Source: Henricia sp. BOLD:AAB3569 (Eukaryota > Echinodermata > Asteroidea > Spinulosida > Echinasteridae). From it: DNA of 64,000 bases. The stretch spans positions 22,848 to 86,847 of the forward strand of contig JBBELK010001003.1 of assembly GCA_037783545.1 (NCBI GenBank), given 5' to 3'. The notes beneath the pieces are model-generated. The model was not told the origin of the DNA and ran no database searches. It saw only the letters and a list, made by a program, of their open reading frames with translations. The position numbers were made by a program, and so were the translations under genes. Positions within the stretch are counted from its first letter, which is position 1. Each line of letters begins with the position of its first letter. Below, in pieces: positions 47,101 to 62,100 of this stretch.

Positions 47101-50100
47101 TGGCGCTTCCTGGATGCTCCCGCAACCTGTGGCTGTCTGTACACACCTCTTTGGTGTACTCCTGACTCGTGCGCATGCTCAGTCCTTCGGACTGTCGTTG
47201 ACACGGCCCAGTTTGGGACGGGATTTTGGTCAAAGTGTGGTCCAAACGTCGGCAAATTTGGAGGTCGAAAAATGTTCCGACGAACTTCAAATTTTGCATG
47301 CTCCAAAGACTCTATATTGCGCACTTGTCCTAAAAAATTGACAGACTTTCGCCGGGAAATGGCAGAGAAATTTCAGAGTTTAGAAAAAAAAGGGGTTGGC
47401 GCTTCCTGGATGCTCCCGCAACCTGTGGCTGTCTGTACACACCTCTTTGGTGTACTCCTGACTCGTGCGCATGCTCAGTCCTTCGGACTGTCGTTGACAC
47501 GGCCCAGTTTGGGACGGGATTTTGGTCAAAGTGTGGTCCAAACGTCGGCAAATTTGGAGGTCGAAAAATGTTCCGACGAACTTCAAATTTTGCATGCTCC
47601 AAAGACTCTATATTGCGCACTTGTCCTAAAAAATTGACAGACTTTCGCCGGGAAATGGCAGAGAAATTTCAGAGTTTAGAAAAAAAAGGGGTTGGCGCTT
47701 CCTGGATGCTCCCGCAACCTGTGGCTGTCTGTACACACCTCTTTGGTGTACTCCTGACTCGTGCGCATGCTCAGTCCTTCGGACTGTCGTTGACACGGCC
47801 CAGTTTGGGACGGGATTTTGGTCAAAGTGTGGTCCAAACGTCGGCAAATTTGGAGGTCGAAAAATGTTCCGACGAACTTCAAATTTTGCATGCTCCAAAG
47901 ACTCTATATTGCGCACTTGTCCTAAAAAATTGACAGACTTTCGCCGGGAAATGGCAGAGAAATTTCAGAGTTTAGAAAAAAAAGGGGTTGGCGCTTCCTG
48001 GATGCTCCCGCAACCTGTGGCTGTCTGTACACACCTCTTTGGTGTACTCCTGACTCGTGCGCATGCTCAGTCCTTCGGACTGTCGTTGACACGGCCCAGT
48101 TTGGGACGGGATTTTGGTCAAAGTGTGGTCCAAACGTCGGCAAATTTGGAGGTCGAAAAATGTTCCGACGAACTTCAAATTTTGCATGCTCCAAAGACTC
48201 TATATTGCGCACTTGTCCTAAAAAATTGACAGACTTTCGCCGGGAAATGGCAGAGAAATTTCAGAGTTTAGAAAAAAAAGGGGTTGGCGCTTCCTGGATG
48301 CTCCCGCAACCTGTGGCTGTCTGTACACACCTCTTTGGTGTACTCCTGACTCGTGCGCATGCTCAGTCCTTCGGACTGTCGTTGACACGGCCCAGTTTGG
48401 GACGGGATTTTGGTCAAAGTGTGGTCCAAACGTCGGCAAATTTGGAGGTCGAAAAATGTTCCGACGAACTTCAAATTTTGCATGCTCCAAAGACTCTATA
48501 TTGCGCACTTGTCCTAAAAAATTGACAGACTTTCGCCGGGAAATGGCAGAGAAATTTCAGAGTTTAGAAAAAAAAGGGGTTGGCGCTTCCTGGATGCTCC
48601 CGCAACCTGTGGCTGTCTGTACACACCTCTTTGGTGTACTCCTGACTCGTGCGCATGCTCAGTCCTTCGGACTGTCGTTGACACGGCCCAGTTTGGGACG
48701 GGATTTTGGTCAAAGTGTGGTCCAAACGTCGGCAAATTTGGAGGTCGAAAAATGTTCCGACGAACTTCAAATTTTGCATGCTCCAAAGACTCTATATTGC
48801 GCACTTGTCCTAAAAAATTGACAGACTTTCGCCGGGAAATGGCAGAGAAATTTCAGAGTTTAGAAAAAAAAGGGGTTGGCGCTTCCTGGATGCTCCCGCA
48901 ACCTGTGGCTGTCTGTACACACCTCTTTGGTGTACTCCTGACTCGTGCGCATGCTCAGTCCTTCGGACTGTCGTTGACACGGCCCAGTTTGGGACGGGAT
49001 TTTGGTCAAAGTGTGGTCCAAACGTCGGCAAATTTGGAGGTCGAAAAATGTTCCGACGAACTTCAAATTTTGCATGCTCCAAAGACTCTATATTGCGCAC
49101 TTGTCCTAAAAAATTGACAGACTTTCGCCGGGAAATGGCAGAGAAATTTCAGAGTTTAGAAAAAAAAAGGGGTTGGCGCTTCCTGGATGCTCCCGCAACC
49201 TGTGGCTGTCTGTACACACCTCTTTGGTGTACTCCTGACTCGTGCGCATGCTCAGTCCTTCGGACTGTCGTTGACACGGCCCAGTTTGGGACGGGATTTT
49301 GGTCAAAGTGTGGTCCAAACGTCGGCAAATTTGGAGGTCGAAAAATGTTCCGACGAACTTCAAATTTTGCATGCTCCAAAGACTCTATATTGCGCACTTG
49401 TCCTAAAAAATTGACAGACTTTCGCCGGGAAATGGCAGAGAAATTTCAGAGTTTAGAAAAAAAAGGGGTTGGCGCTTCCTGGATGCTCCCGCAACCTGTG
49501 GCTGTCTGTACACACCTCTTTGGTGTACTCCTGACTCGTGCGCATGCTCAGTCCTTCGGACTGTCGTTGACACGGCCCAGTTTGGGACGGGATTTTGGTC
49601 AAAGTGTGGTCCAAACGTCGGCAAATTTGGAGGTCGAAAAATGTTCCGACGAACTTCAAATTTTGCATGCTCCAAAGACTCTATATTGCGCACTTGTCCT
49701 AAAAAATTGACAGACTTTCGCCGGGAAATGGCAGAGAAATTTCAGAGTTTAGAAAAAAAAGGGGTTGGCGCTTCCTGGATGCTCCCGCAACCTGTGGCTG
49801 TCTGTACACACCTCTTTGGTGTACTCCTGACTCGTGCGCATGCTCAGTCCTTCGGACTGTCGTTGACACGGCCCAGTTTGGGACGGGATTTTGGTCAAAG
49901 TGTGGTCCAAACGTCGGCAAATTTGGAGGTCGAAAAATGTTCCGACGAACTTCAAATTTTGCATGCTCCAAAGACTCTATATTGCGCACTTGTCCTAAAA
50001 AATTGACAGACTTTCGCCGGGAAATGGCAGAGAAATTTCAGAGTTTAGAAAAAAAAAGGGGTTGGCGCTTCCTGGATGCTCCCGCAACCTGTGGCTGTCT

Positions 50101-53100
50101 GTACACACCTCTTTGGTGTACTCCTGACTCGTGCGCATGCTCAGTCCTTCGGACTGTCGTTGACACGGCCCAGTTTGGGACGGGATTTTGGTCAAAGTGT
50201 GGTCCAAACGTCGGCAAATTTGGAGGTCGAAAAATGTTCCGACGAACTTCAAATTTTGCATGCTCCAAAGACTCTATATTGCGCACTTGTCCTAAAAAAT
50301 TGACAGACTTTCGCCGGGAAATGGCAGAGAAATTTCAGAGTTTAGAAAAAAAAGGGGTTGGCGCTTCCTGGATGCTCCCGCAACCTGTGGCTGTCTGTAC
50401 ACACCTCTTTGGTGTACTCCTGACTCGTGCGCATGCTCAGTCCTTCGGACTGTCGTTGACACGGCCCAGTTTGGGACGGGATTTTGGTCAAAGTGTGGTC
50501 CAAACGTCGGCAAATTTGGAGGTCGAAAAATGTTCCGACGAACTTCAAATTTTGCATGCTCCAAAGACTCTATATTGCGCACTTGTCCTAAAAAATTGAC
50601 AGACTTTCGCCGGGAAATGGCAGAGAAATTTCAGAGTTTAGAAAAAAAAGGGGTTGGCGCTTCCTGGATGCTCCCGCAACCTGTGGCTGTCTGTACACAC
50701 CTCTTTGGTGTACTCCTGACTCGTGCGCATGCTCAGTCCTTCGGACTGTCGTTGACACGGCCCAGTTTGGGACGGGATTTTGGTCAAAGTGTGGTCCAAA
50801 CGTCGGCAAATTTGGAGGTCGAAAAATGTTCCGACGAACTTCAAATTTTGCATGCTCCAAAGACTCTATATTGCGCACTTGTCCTAAAAAATTGACAGAC
50901 TTTCGCCGGGAAATGGCAGAGAAATTTCAGAGTTTAGAAAAAAAAGGGGTTGGCGCTTCCTGGATGCTCCCGCAACCTGTGGCTGTCTGTACACACCTCT
51001 TTGGTGTACTCCTGACTCGTGCGCATGCTCAGTCCTTCGGACTGTCGTTGACACGGCCCAGTTTGGGACGGGATTTTGGTCAAAGTGTGGTCCAAACGTC
51101 GGCAAATTTGGAGGTCGAAAAATGTTCCGACGAACTTCAAATTTTGCATGCTCCAAAGACTCTATATTGCGCACTTGTCCTAAAAAATTGACAGACTTTC
51201 GCCGGGAAATGGCAGAGAAATTTCAGAGTTTAGAAAAAAAAGGGGTTGGCGCTTCCTGGATGCTCCCGCAACCTGTGGCTGTCTGTACACACCTCTTTGG
51301 TGTACTCCTGACTCGTGCGCATGCTCAGTCCTTCGGACTGTCGTTGACACGGCCCAGTTTGGGACGGGATTTTGGTCAAAGTGTGGTCCAAACGTCGGCA
51401 AATTTGGAGGTCGAAAAATGTTCCGACGAACTTCAAATTTTGCATGCTCCAAAGACTCTATATTGCGCACTTGTCCTAAAAAATTGACAGACTTTCGCCG
51501 GGAAATGGCAGAGAAATTTCAGAGTTTAGAAAAAAAAAGGGGTTGGCGCTTCCTGGATGCTCCCGCAACCTGTGGCTGTCTGTACACACCTCTTTGGTGT
51601 ACTCCTGACTCGTGCGCATGCTCAGTCCTTCGGACTGTCGTTGACACGGCCCAGTTTGGGACGGGATTTTGGTCAAAGTGTGGTCCAAACGTCGGCAAAT
51701 TTGGAGGTCGAAAAATGTTCCGACGAACTTCAAATTTTGCATGCTCCAAAGACTCTATATTGCGCACTTGTCCTAAAAAATTGACAGACTTTCGCCGGGA
51801 AATGGCAGAGAAATTTCAGAGTTTAGAAAAAAAAGGGGTTGGCGCTTCCTGGATGCTCCCGCAACCTGTGGCTGTCTGTACACACCTCTTTGGTGTACTC
51901 CTGACTCGTGCGCATGCTCAGTCCTTCGGACTGTCGTTGACACGGCCCAGTTTGGGACGGGATTTTGGTCAAAGTGTGGTCCAAACGTCGGCAAATTTGG
52001 AGGTCGAAAAATGTTCCGACGAACTTCAAATTTTGCATGCTCCAAAGACTCTATATTGCGCACTTGTCCTAAAAAATTGACAGACTTTCGCCGGGAAATG
52101 GCAGAGAAATTTCAGAGTTTAGAAAAAAAAGGGGTTGGCGCTTCCTGGATGCTCCCGCAACCTGTGGCTGTCTGTACACACCTCTTTGGTGTACTCCTGA
52201 CTCGTGCGCATGCTCAGTCCTTCGGACTGTCGTTGACACGGCCCAGTTTGGGACGGGATTTTGGTCAAAGTGTGGTCCAAACGTCGGCAAATTTGGAGGT
52301 CGAAAAATGTTCCGACGAACTTCAAATTTTGCATGCTCCAAAGACTCTATATTGCGCACTTGTCCTAAAAAATTGACAGACTTTCGCCGGGAAATGGCAG
52401 AGAAATTTCAGAGTTTAGAAAAAAAAGGGGTTGGCGCTTCCTGGATGCTCCCGCAACCTGTGGCTGTCTGTACACACCTCTTTGGTGTACTCCTGACTCG
52501 TGCGCATGCTCAGTCCTTCGGACTGTCGTTGACACGGCCCAGTTTGGGACGGGATTTTGGTCAAAGTGTGGTCCAAACGTCGGCAAATTTGGAGGTCGAA
52601 AAATGTTCCGACGAACTTCAAATTTTGCATGCTCCAAAGACTCTATATTGCGCACTTGTCCTAAAAAATTGACAGACTTTCGCCGGGAAATGGCAGAGAA
52701 ATTTCAGAGTTTAGAAAAAAAAGGGGTTGGCGCTTCCTGGATGCTCCCGCAACCTGTGGCTGTCTGTACACACCTCTTTGGTGTACTCCTGACTCGTGCG
52801 CATGCTCAGTCCTTCGGACTGTCGTTGACACGGCCCAGTTTGGGACGGGATTTTGGTCAAAGTGTGGTCCAAACGTCGGCAAATTTGGAGGTCGAAAAAT
52901 GTTCCGACGAACTTCAAATTTTGCATGCTCCAAAGACTCTATATTGCGCACTTGTCCTAAAAAATTGACAGACTTTCGCCGGGAAATGGCAGAGAAATTT
53001 CAGAGTTTAGAAAAAAAAGGGGTTGGCGCTTCCTGGATGCTCCCGCAACCTGTGGCTGTCTGTACACACCTCTTTGGTGTACTCCTGACTCGTGCGCATG

Positions 53101-56100
53101 CTCAGTCCTTCGGACTGTCGTTGACACGGCCCAGTTTGGGACGGGATTTTGGTCAAAGTGTGGTCCAAACGTCGGCAAATTTGGAGGTCGAAAAATGTTC
53201 CGACGAACTTCAAATTTTGCATGCTCCAAAGACTCTATATTGCGCACTTGTCCTAAAAAATTGACAGACTTTCGCCGGGAAATGGCAGAGAAATTTCAGA
53301 GTTTAGAAAAAAAAGGGGTTGGCGCTTCCTGGATGCTCCCGCAACCTGTGGCTGTCTGTACACACCTCTTTGGTGTACTCCTGACTCGTGCGCATGCTCA
53401 GTCCTTCGGACTGTCGTTGACACGGCCCAGTTTGGGACGGGATTTTGGTCAAAGTGTGGTCCAAACGTCGGCAAATTTGGAGGTCGAAAAATGTTCCGAC
53501 GAACTTCAAATTTTGCATGCTCCAAAGACTCTATATTGCGCACTTGTCCTAAAAAATTGACAGACTTTCGCCGGGAAATGGCAGAGAAATTTCAGAGTTT
53601 AGAAAAAAAAGGGGTTGGCGCTTCCTGGATGCTCCCGCAACCTGTGGCTGTCTGTACACACCTCTTTGGTGTACTCCTGACTCGTGCGCATGCTCAGTCC
53701 TTCGGACTGTCGTTGACACGGCCCAGTTTGGGACGGGATTTTGGTCAAAGTGTGGTCCAAACGTCGGCAAATTTGGAGGTCGAAAAATGTTCCGACGAAC
53801 TTCAAATTTTGCATGCTCCAAAGACTCTATATTGCGCACTTGTCCTAAAAAATTGACAGACTTTCGCCGGGAAATGGCAGAGAAATTTCAGAGTTTAGAA
53901 AAAAAAGGGGTTGGCGCTTCCTGGATGCTCCCGCAACCTGTGGCTGTCTGTACACACCTCTTTGGTGTACTCCTGACTCGTGCGCATGCTCAGTCCTTCG
54001 GACTGTCGTTGACACGGCCCAGTTTGGGACGGGATTTTGGTCAAAGTGTGGTCCAAACGTCGGCAAATTTGGAGGTCGAAAAATGTTCCGACGAACTTCA
54101 AATTTTGCATGCTCCAAAGACTCTATATTGCGCACTTGTCCTAAAAAATTGACAGACTTTCGCCGGGAAATGGCAGAGAAATTTCAGAGTTTAGAAAAAA
54201 AAGGGGTTGGCGCTTCCTGGATGCTCCCGCAACCTGTGGCTGTCTGTACACACCTCTTTGGTGTACTCCTGACTCGTGCGCATGCTCAGTCCTTCGGACT
54301 GTCGTTGACACGGCCCAGTTTGGGACGGGATTTTGGTCAAAGTGTGGTCCAAACGTCGGCAAATTTGGAGGTCGAAAAATGTTCCGACGAACTTCAAATT
54401 TTGCATGCTCCAAAGACTCTATATTGCGCACTTGTCCTAAAAAATTGACAGACTTTCGCCGGGAAATGGCAGAGAAATTTCAGAGTTTAGAAAAAAAAGG
54501 GGTTGGCGCTTCCTGGATGCTCCCGCAACCTGTGGCTGTCTGTACACACCTCTTTGGTGTACTCCTGACTCGTGCGCATGCTCAGTCCTTCGGACTGTCG
54601 TTGACACGGCCCAGTTTGGGACGGGATTTTGGTCAAAGTGTGGTCCAAACGTCGGCAAATTTGGAGGTCGAAAAATGTTCCGACGAACTTCAAATTTTGC
54701 ATGCTCCAAAGACTCTATATTGCGCACTTGTCCTAAAAAATTGACAGACTTTCGCCGGGAAATGGCAGAGAAATTTCAGAGTTTAGAAAAAAAAGGGGTT
54801 GGCGCTTCCTGGATGCTCCCGCAACCTGTGGCTGTCTGTACACACCTCTTTGGTGTACTCCTGACTCGTGCGCATGCTCAGTCCTTCGGACTGTCGTTGA
54901 CACGGCCCAGTTTGGGACGGGATTTTGGTCAAAGTGTGGTCCAAACGTCGGCAAATTTGGAGGTCGAAAAATGTTCCGACGAACTTCAAATTTTGCATGC
55001 TCCAAAGACTCTATATTGCGCACTTGTCCTAAAAAATTGACAGACTTTCGCCGGGAAATGGCAGAGAAATTTCAGAGTTTAGAAAAAAAAGGGGTTGGCG
55101 CTTCCTGGATGCTCCCGCAACCTGTGGCTGTCTGTACACACCTCTTTGGTGTACTCCTGACTCGTGCGCATGCTCAGTCCTTCGGACTGTCGTTGACACG
55201 GCCCAGTTTGGGACGGGATTTTGGTCAAAGTGTGGTCCAAACGTCGGCAAATTTGGAGGTCGAAAAATGTTCCGACGAACTTCAAATTTTGCATGCTCCA
55301 AAGACTCTATATTGCGCACTTGTCCTAAAAAATTGACAGACTTTCGCCGGGAAATGGCAGAGAAATTTCAGAGTTTAGAAAAAAAAGGGGTTGGCGCTTC
55401 CTGGATGCTCCCGCAACCTGTGGCTGTCTGTACACACCTCTTTGGTGTACTCCTGACTCGTGCGCATGCTCAGTCCTTCGGACTGTCGTTGACACGGCCC
55501 AGTTTGGGACGGGATTTTGGTCAAAGTGTGGTCCAAACGTCGGCAAATTTGGAGGTCGAAAAATGTTCCGACGAACTTCAAATTTTGCATGCTCCAAAGA
55601 CTCTATATTGCGCACTTGTCCTAAAAAATTGACAGACTTTCGCCGGGAAATGGCAGAGAAATTTCAGAGTTTAGAAAAAAAAGGGGTTGGCGCTTCCTGG
55701 ATGCTCCCGCAACCTGTGGCTGTCTGTACACACCTCTTTGGTGTACTCCTGACTCGTGCGCATGCTCAGTCCTTCGGACTGTCGTTGACACGGCCCAGTT
55801 TGGGACGGGATTTTGGTCAAAGTGTGGTCCAAACGTCGGCAAATTTGGAGGTCGAAAAATGTTCCGACGAACTTCAAATTTTGCATGCTCCAAAGACTCT
55901 ATATTGCGCACTTGTCCTAAAAAATTGACAGACTTTCGCCGGGAAATGGCAGAGAAATTTCAGAGTTTAGAAAAAAAAGGGGTTGGCGCTTCCTGGATGC
56001 TCCCGCAACCTGTGGCTGTCTGTACACACCTCTTTGGTGTACTCCTGACTCGTGCGCATGCTCAGTCCTTCGGACTGTCGTTGACACGGCCCAGTTTGGG

Positions 56101-59100
56101 ACGGGATTTTGGTCAAAGTGTGGTCCAAACGTCGGCAAATTTGGAGGTCGAAAAATGTTCCGACGAACTTCAAATTTTGCATGCTCCAAAGACTCTATAT
56201 TGCGCACTTGTCCTAAAAAATTGACAGACTTTCGCCGGGAAATGGCAGAGAAATTTCAGAGTTTAGAAAAAAAAGGGGTTGGCGCTTCCTGGATGCTCCC
56301 GCAACCTGTGGCTGTCTGTACACACCTCTTTGGTGTACTCCTGACTCGTGCGCATGCTCAGTCCTTCGGACTGTCGTTGACACGGCCCAGTTTGGGACGG
56401 GATTTTGGTCAAAGTGTGGTCCAAACGTCGGCAAATTTGGAGGTCGAAAAATGTTCCGACGAACTTCAAATTTTGCATGCTCCAAAGACTCTATATTGCG
56501 CACTTGTCCTAAAAAATTGACAGACTTTCGCCGGGAAATGGCAGAGAAATTTCAGAGTTTAGAAAAAAAAGGGGTTGGCGCTTCCTGGATGCTCCCGCAA
56601 CCTGTGGCTGTCTGTACACACCTCTTTGGTGTACTCCTGACTCGTGCGCATGCTCAGTCCTTCGGACTGTCGTTGACACGGCCCAGTTTGGGACGGGATT
56701 TTGGTCAAAGTGTGGTCCAAACGTCGGCAAATTTGGAGGTCGAAAAATGTTCCGACGAACTTCAAATTTTGCATGCTCCAAAGACTCTATATTGCGCACT
56801 TGTCCTAAAAAATTGACAGACTTTCGCCGGGAAATGGCAGAGAAATTTCAGAGTTTAGAAAAAAAAGGGGTTGGCGCTTCCTGGATGCTCCCGCAACCTG
56901 TGGCTGTCTGTACACACCTCTTTGGTGTACTCCTGACTCGTGCGCATGCTCAGTCCTTCGGACTGTCGTTGACACGGCCCAGTTTGGGACGGGATTTTGG
57001 TCAAAGTGTGGTCCAAACGTCGGCAAATTTGGAGGTCGAAAAATGTTCCGACGAACTTCAAATTTTGCATGCTCCAAAGACTCTATATTGCGCACTTGTC
57101 CTAAAAAATTGACAGACTTTCGCCGGGAAATGGCAGAGAAATTTCAGAGTTTAGAAAAAAAAGGGGTTGGCGCTTCCTGGATGCTCCCGCAACCTGTGGC
57201 TGTCTGTACACACCTCTTTGGTGTACTCCTGACTCGTGCGCATGCTCAGTCCTTCGGACTGTCGTTGACACGGCCCAGTTTGGGACGGGATTTTGGTCAA
57301 AGTGTGGTCCAAACGTCGGCAAATTTGGAGGTCGAAAAATGTTCCGACGAACTTCAAATTTTGCATGCTCCAAAGACTCTATATTGCGCACTTGTCCTAA
57401 AAAATTGACAGACTTTCGCCGGGAAATGGCAGAGAAATTTCAGAGTTTAGAAAAAAAAGGGGTTGGCGCTTCCTGGATGCTCCCGCAACCTGTGGCTGTC
57501 TGTACACACCTCTTTGGTGTACTCCTGACTCGTGCGCATGCTCAGTCCTTCGGACTGTCGTTGACACGGCCCAGTTTGGGACGGGATTTTGGTCAAAGTG
57601 TGGTCCAAACGTCGGCAAATTTGGAGGTCGAAAAATGTTCCGACGAACTTCAAATTTTGCATGCTCCAAAGACTCTATATTGCGCACTTGTCCTAAAAAA
57701 TTGACAGACTTTCGCCGGGAAATGGCAGAGAAATTTCAGAGTTTAGAAAAAAAAGGGGTTGGCGCTTCCTGGATGCTCCCGCAACCTGTGGCTGTCTGTA
57801 CACACCTCTTTGGTGTACTCCTGACTCGTGCGCATGCTCAGTCCTTCGGACTGTCGTTGACACGGCCCAGTTTGGGACGGGATTTTGGTCAAAGTGTGGT
57901 CCAAACGTCGGCAAATTTGGAGGTCGAAAAATGTTCCGACGAACTTCAAATTTTGCATGCTCCAAAGACTCTATATTGCGCACTTGTCCTAAAAAATTGA
58001 CAGACTTTCGCCGGGAAATGGCAGAGAAATTTCAGAGTTTAGAAAAAAAAGGGGTTGGCGCTTCCTGGATGCTCCCGCAACCTGTGGCTGTCTGTACACA
58101 CCTCTTTGGTGTACTCCTGACTCGTGCGCATGCTCAGTCCTTCGGACTGTCGTTGACACGGCCCAGTTTGGGACGGGATTTTGGTCAAAGTGTGGTCCAA
58201 ACGTCGGCAAATTTGGAGGTCGAAAAATGTTCCGACGAACTTCAAATTTTGCATGCTCCAAAGACTCTATATTGCGCACTTGTCCTAAAAAATTGACAGA
58301 CTTTCGCCGGGAAATGGCAGAGAAATTTCAGAGTTTAGAAAAAAAAGGGGTTGGCGCTTCCTGGATGCTCCCGCAACCTGTGGCTGTCTGTACACACCTC
58401 TTTGGTGTACTCCTGACTCGTGCGCATGCTCAGTCCTTCGGACTGTCGTTGACACGGCCCAGTTTGGGACGGGATTTTGGTCAAAGTGTGGTCCAAACGT
58501 CGGCAAATTTGGAGGTCGAAAAATGTTCCGACGAACTTCAAATTTTGCATGCTCCAAAGACTCTATATTGCGCACTTGTCCTAAAAAATTGACAGACTTT
58601 CGCCGGGAAATGGCAGAGAAATTTCAGAGTTTAGAAAAAAAAGGGGTTGGCGCTTCCTGGATGCTCCCGCAACCTGTGGCTGTCTGTACACACCTCTTTG
58701 GTGTACTCCTGACTCGTGCGCATGCTCAGTCCTTCGGACTGTCGTTGACACGGCCCAGTTTGGGACGGGATTTTGGTCAAAGTGTGGTCCAAACGTCGGC
58801 AAATTTGGAGGTCGAAAAATGTTCCGACGAACTTCAAATTTTGCATGCTCCAAAGACTCTATATTGCGCACTTGTCCTAAAAAATTGACAGACTTTCGCC
58901 GGGAAATGGCAGAGAAATTTCAGAGTTTAGAAAAAAAAAGGGGTTGGCGCTTCCTGGATGCTCCCGCAACCTGTGGCTGTCTGTACACACCTCTTTGGTG
59001 TACTCCTGACTCGTGCGCATGCTCAGTCCTTCGGACTGTCGTTGACACGGCCCAGTTTGGGACGGGATTTTGGTCAAAGTGTGGTCCAAACGTCGGCAAA

Positions 59101-62100
59101 TTTGGAGGTCGAAAAATGTTCCGACGAACTTCAAATTTTGCATGCTCCAAAGACTCTATATTGCGCACTTGTCCTAAAAAATTGACAGACTTTCGCCGGG
59201 AAATGGCAGAGAAATTTCAGAGTTTAGAAAAAAAAGGGGTTGGCGCTTCCTGGATGCTCCCGCAACCTGTGGCTGTCTGTACACACCTCTTTGGTGTACT
59301 CCTGACTCGTGCGCATGCTCAGTCCTTCGGACTGTCGTTGACACGGCCCAGTTTGGGACGGGATTTTGGTCAAAGTGTGGTCCAAACGTCGGCAAATTTG
59401 GAGGTCGAAAAATGTTCCGACGAACTTCAAATTTTGCATGCTCCAAAGACTCTATATTGCGCACTTGTCCTAAAAAATTGACAGACTTTCGCCGGGAAAT
59501 GGCAGAGAAATTTCAGAGTTTAGAAAAAAAAGGGGTTGGCGCTTCCTGGATGCTCCCGCAACCTGTGGCTGTCTGTACACACCTCTTTGGTGTACTCCTG
59601 ACTCGTGCGCATGCTCAGTCCTTCGGACTGTCGTTGACACGGCCCAGTTTGGGACGGGATTTTGGTCAAAGTGTGGTCCAAACGTCGGCAAATTTGGAGG
59701 TCGAAAAATGTTCCGACGAACTTCAAATTTTGCATGCTCCAAAGACTCTATATTGCGCACTTGTCCTAAAAAATTGACAGACTTTCGCCGGGAAATGGCA
59801 GAGAAATTTCAGAGTTTAGAAAAAAAAGGGGTTGGCGCTTCCTGGATGCTCCCGCAACCTGTGGCTGTCTGTACACACCTCTTTGGTGTACTCCTGACTC
59901 GTGCGCATGCTCAGTCCTTCGGACTGTCGTTGACACGGCCCAGTTTGGGACGGGATTTTGGTCAAAGTGTGGTCCAAACGTCGGCAAATTTGGAGGTCGA
60001 AAAATGTTCCGACGAACTTCAAATTTTGCATGCTCCAAAGACTCTATATTGCGCACTTGTCCTAAAAAATTGACAGACTTTCGCCGGGAAATGGCAGAGA
60101 AATTTCAGAGTTTAGAAAAAAAAGGGGTTGGCGCTTCCTGGATGCTCCCGCAACCTGTGGCTGTCTGTACACACCTCTTTGGTGTACTCCTGACTCGTGC
60201 GCATGCTCAGTCCTTCGGACTGTCGTTGACACGGCCCAGTTTGGGACGGGATTTTGGTCAAAGTGTGGTCCAAACGTCGGCAAATTTGGAGGTCGAAAAA
60301 TGTTCCGACGAACTTCAAATTTTGCATGCTCCAAAGACTCTATATTGCGCACTTGTCCTAAAAAATTGACAGACTTTCGCCGGGAAATGGCAGAGAAATT
60401 TCAGAGTTTAGAAAAAAAAAGGGGTTGGCGCTTCCTGGATGCTCCCGCAACCTGTGGCTGTCTGTACACACCTCTTTGGTGTACTCCTGACTCGTGCGCA
60501 TGCTCAGTCCTTCGGACTGTCGTTGACACGGCCCAGTTTGGGACGGGATTTTGGTCAAAGTGTGGTCCAAACGTCGGCAAATTTGGAGGTCGAAAAATGT
60601 TCCGACGAACTTCAAATTTTGCATGCTCCAAAGACTCTATATTGCGCACTTGTCCTAAAAAATTGACAGACTTTCGCCGGGAAATGGCAGAGAAATTTCA
60701 GAGTTTAGAAAAAAAAGGGGTTGGCGCTTCCTGGATGCTCCCGCAACCTGTGGCTGTCTGTACACACCTCTTTGGTGTACTCCTGACTCGTGCGCATGCT
60801 CAGTCCTTCGGACTGTCGTTGACACGGCCCAGTTTGGGACGGGATTTTGGTCAAAGTGTGGTCCAAACGTCGGCAAATTTGGAGGTCGAAAAATGTTCCG
60901 ACGAACTTCAAATTTTGCATGCTCCAAAGACTCTATATTGCGCACTTGTCCTAAAAAATTGACAGACTTTCGCCGGGAAATGGCAGAGAAATTTCAGAGT
61001 TTAGAAAAAAAAGGGGTTGGCGCTTCCTGGATGCTCCCGCAACCTGTGGCTGTCTGTACACACCTCTTTGGTGTACTCCTGACTCGTGCGCATGCTCAGT
61101 CCTTCGGACTGTCGTTGACACGGCCCAGTTTGGGACGGGATTTTGGTCAAAGTGTGGTCCAAACGTCGGCAAATTTGGAGGTCGAAAAATGTTCCGACGA
61201 ACTTCAAATTTTGCATGCTCCAAAGACTCTATATTGCGCACTTGTCCTAAAAAATTGACAGACTTTCGCCGGGAAATGGCAGAGAAATTTCAGAGTTTAG
61301 AAAAAAAAGGGGTTGGCGCTTCGTGGATGCTCCCGCAACCTGTGGCTGTCTGTACACACCTCTTTGGTGTACTCCTGACTCGTGCGCATGCTCAGTCCTT
61401 CGGACTGTCGTTGACACGGCCCAGTTTGGGACGGGATTTTGGTCAAAGTGTGGTCCAAACGTCGGCAAATTTGGAGGTCGAAAAATGTTCCGACGAACTT
61501 CAAATTTTGCATGCTCCAAAGACTCTATATTGCGCACTTGTCCTAAAAAATTGACAGACTTTCGCCGGGGAAATGGCAGAGAAATTTCAGAGTTTAGAAA
61601 AAAAAGGGGTTGGCGCTTCCTGGATGCTCCCGCAACCTGTGGCTGTCTGTACACACCTCTTTGGTGTACTCCTGACTCGTGCGCATGCTCAGTCCTTCGG
61701 ACTGTCGTTGACACGGCCCAGTTTGGGACGGGATTTTGGTCAAAGTGTGGTCCAAACGTCGGCAAATTTGGAGGTCGAAAAATGTTCCGACGAACTTCAA
61801 ATTTTGCATGCTCCAAAGACTCTATATTGCGCACTTGTCCTAAAAAATTGACAGACTTTCGCCGGGAAATGGCAGAGAAATTTCAGAGTTTAGAAAAAAA
61901 AGGGGTTGGCGCTTCCTGGATGCTCCCGCAACCTGTGGCTGTCTGTACACACCTCTTTGGTGTACTCCTGACTCGTGCGCATGCTCAGTCCTTCGGACTG
62001 TCGTTGACACGGCCCAGTTTGGGACGGGATTTTGGTCAAAGTGTGGTCCAAACGTCGGCAAATTTGGAGGTCGAAAAATGTTCCGACGAACTTCAAATTT

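Larger units (their letters stand above)
42716..61073. repeat. Homogenised core: 62 near-identical monomers
   Basis: The span is 18,358 bp, which equals 62 x 296 plus 6. Conceptual translations of the monomers on both strands are the same throughout, so substitutions are absent or very rare. The only changes I see are six A9 tracts in place of A8, at 43535, 49160, 50049, 51530, 58931 and 60412, spaced 19, 3, 5, 25 and 5 monomers apart. The core begins after a monomer with an extra G (about 42678) and ends before a substitution at 61323. Very recent amplification or gene conversion fits; an assembly or polishing artefact is a real alternative. Confidence 0.9.
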
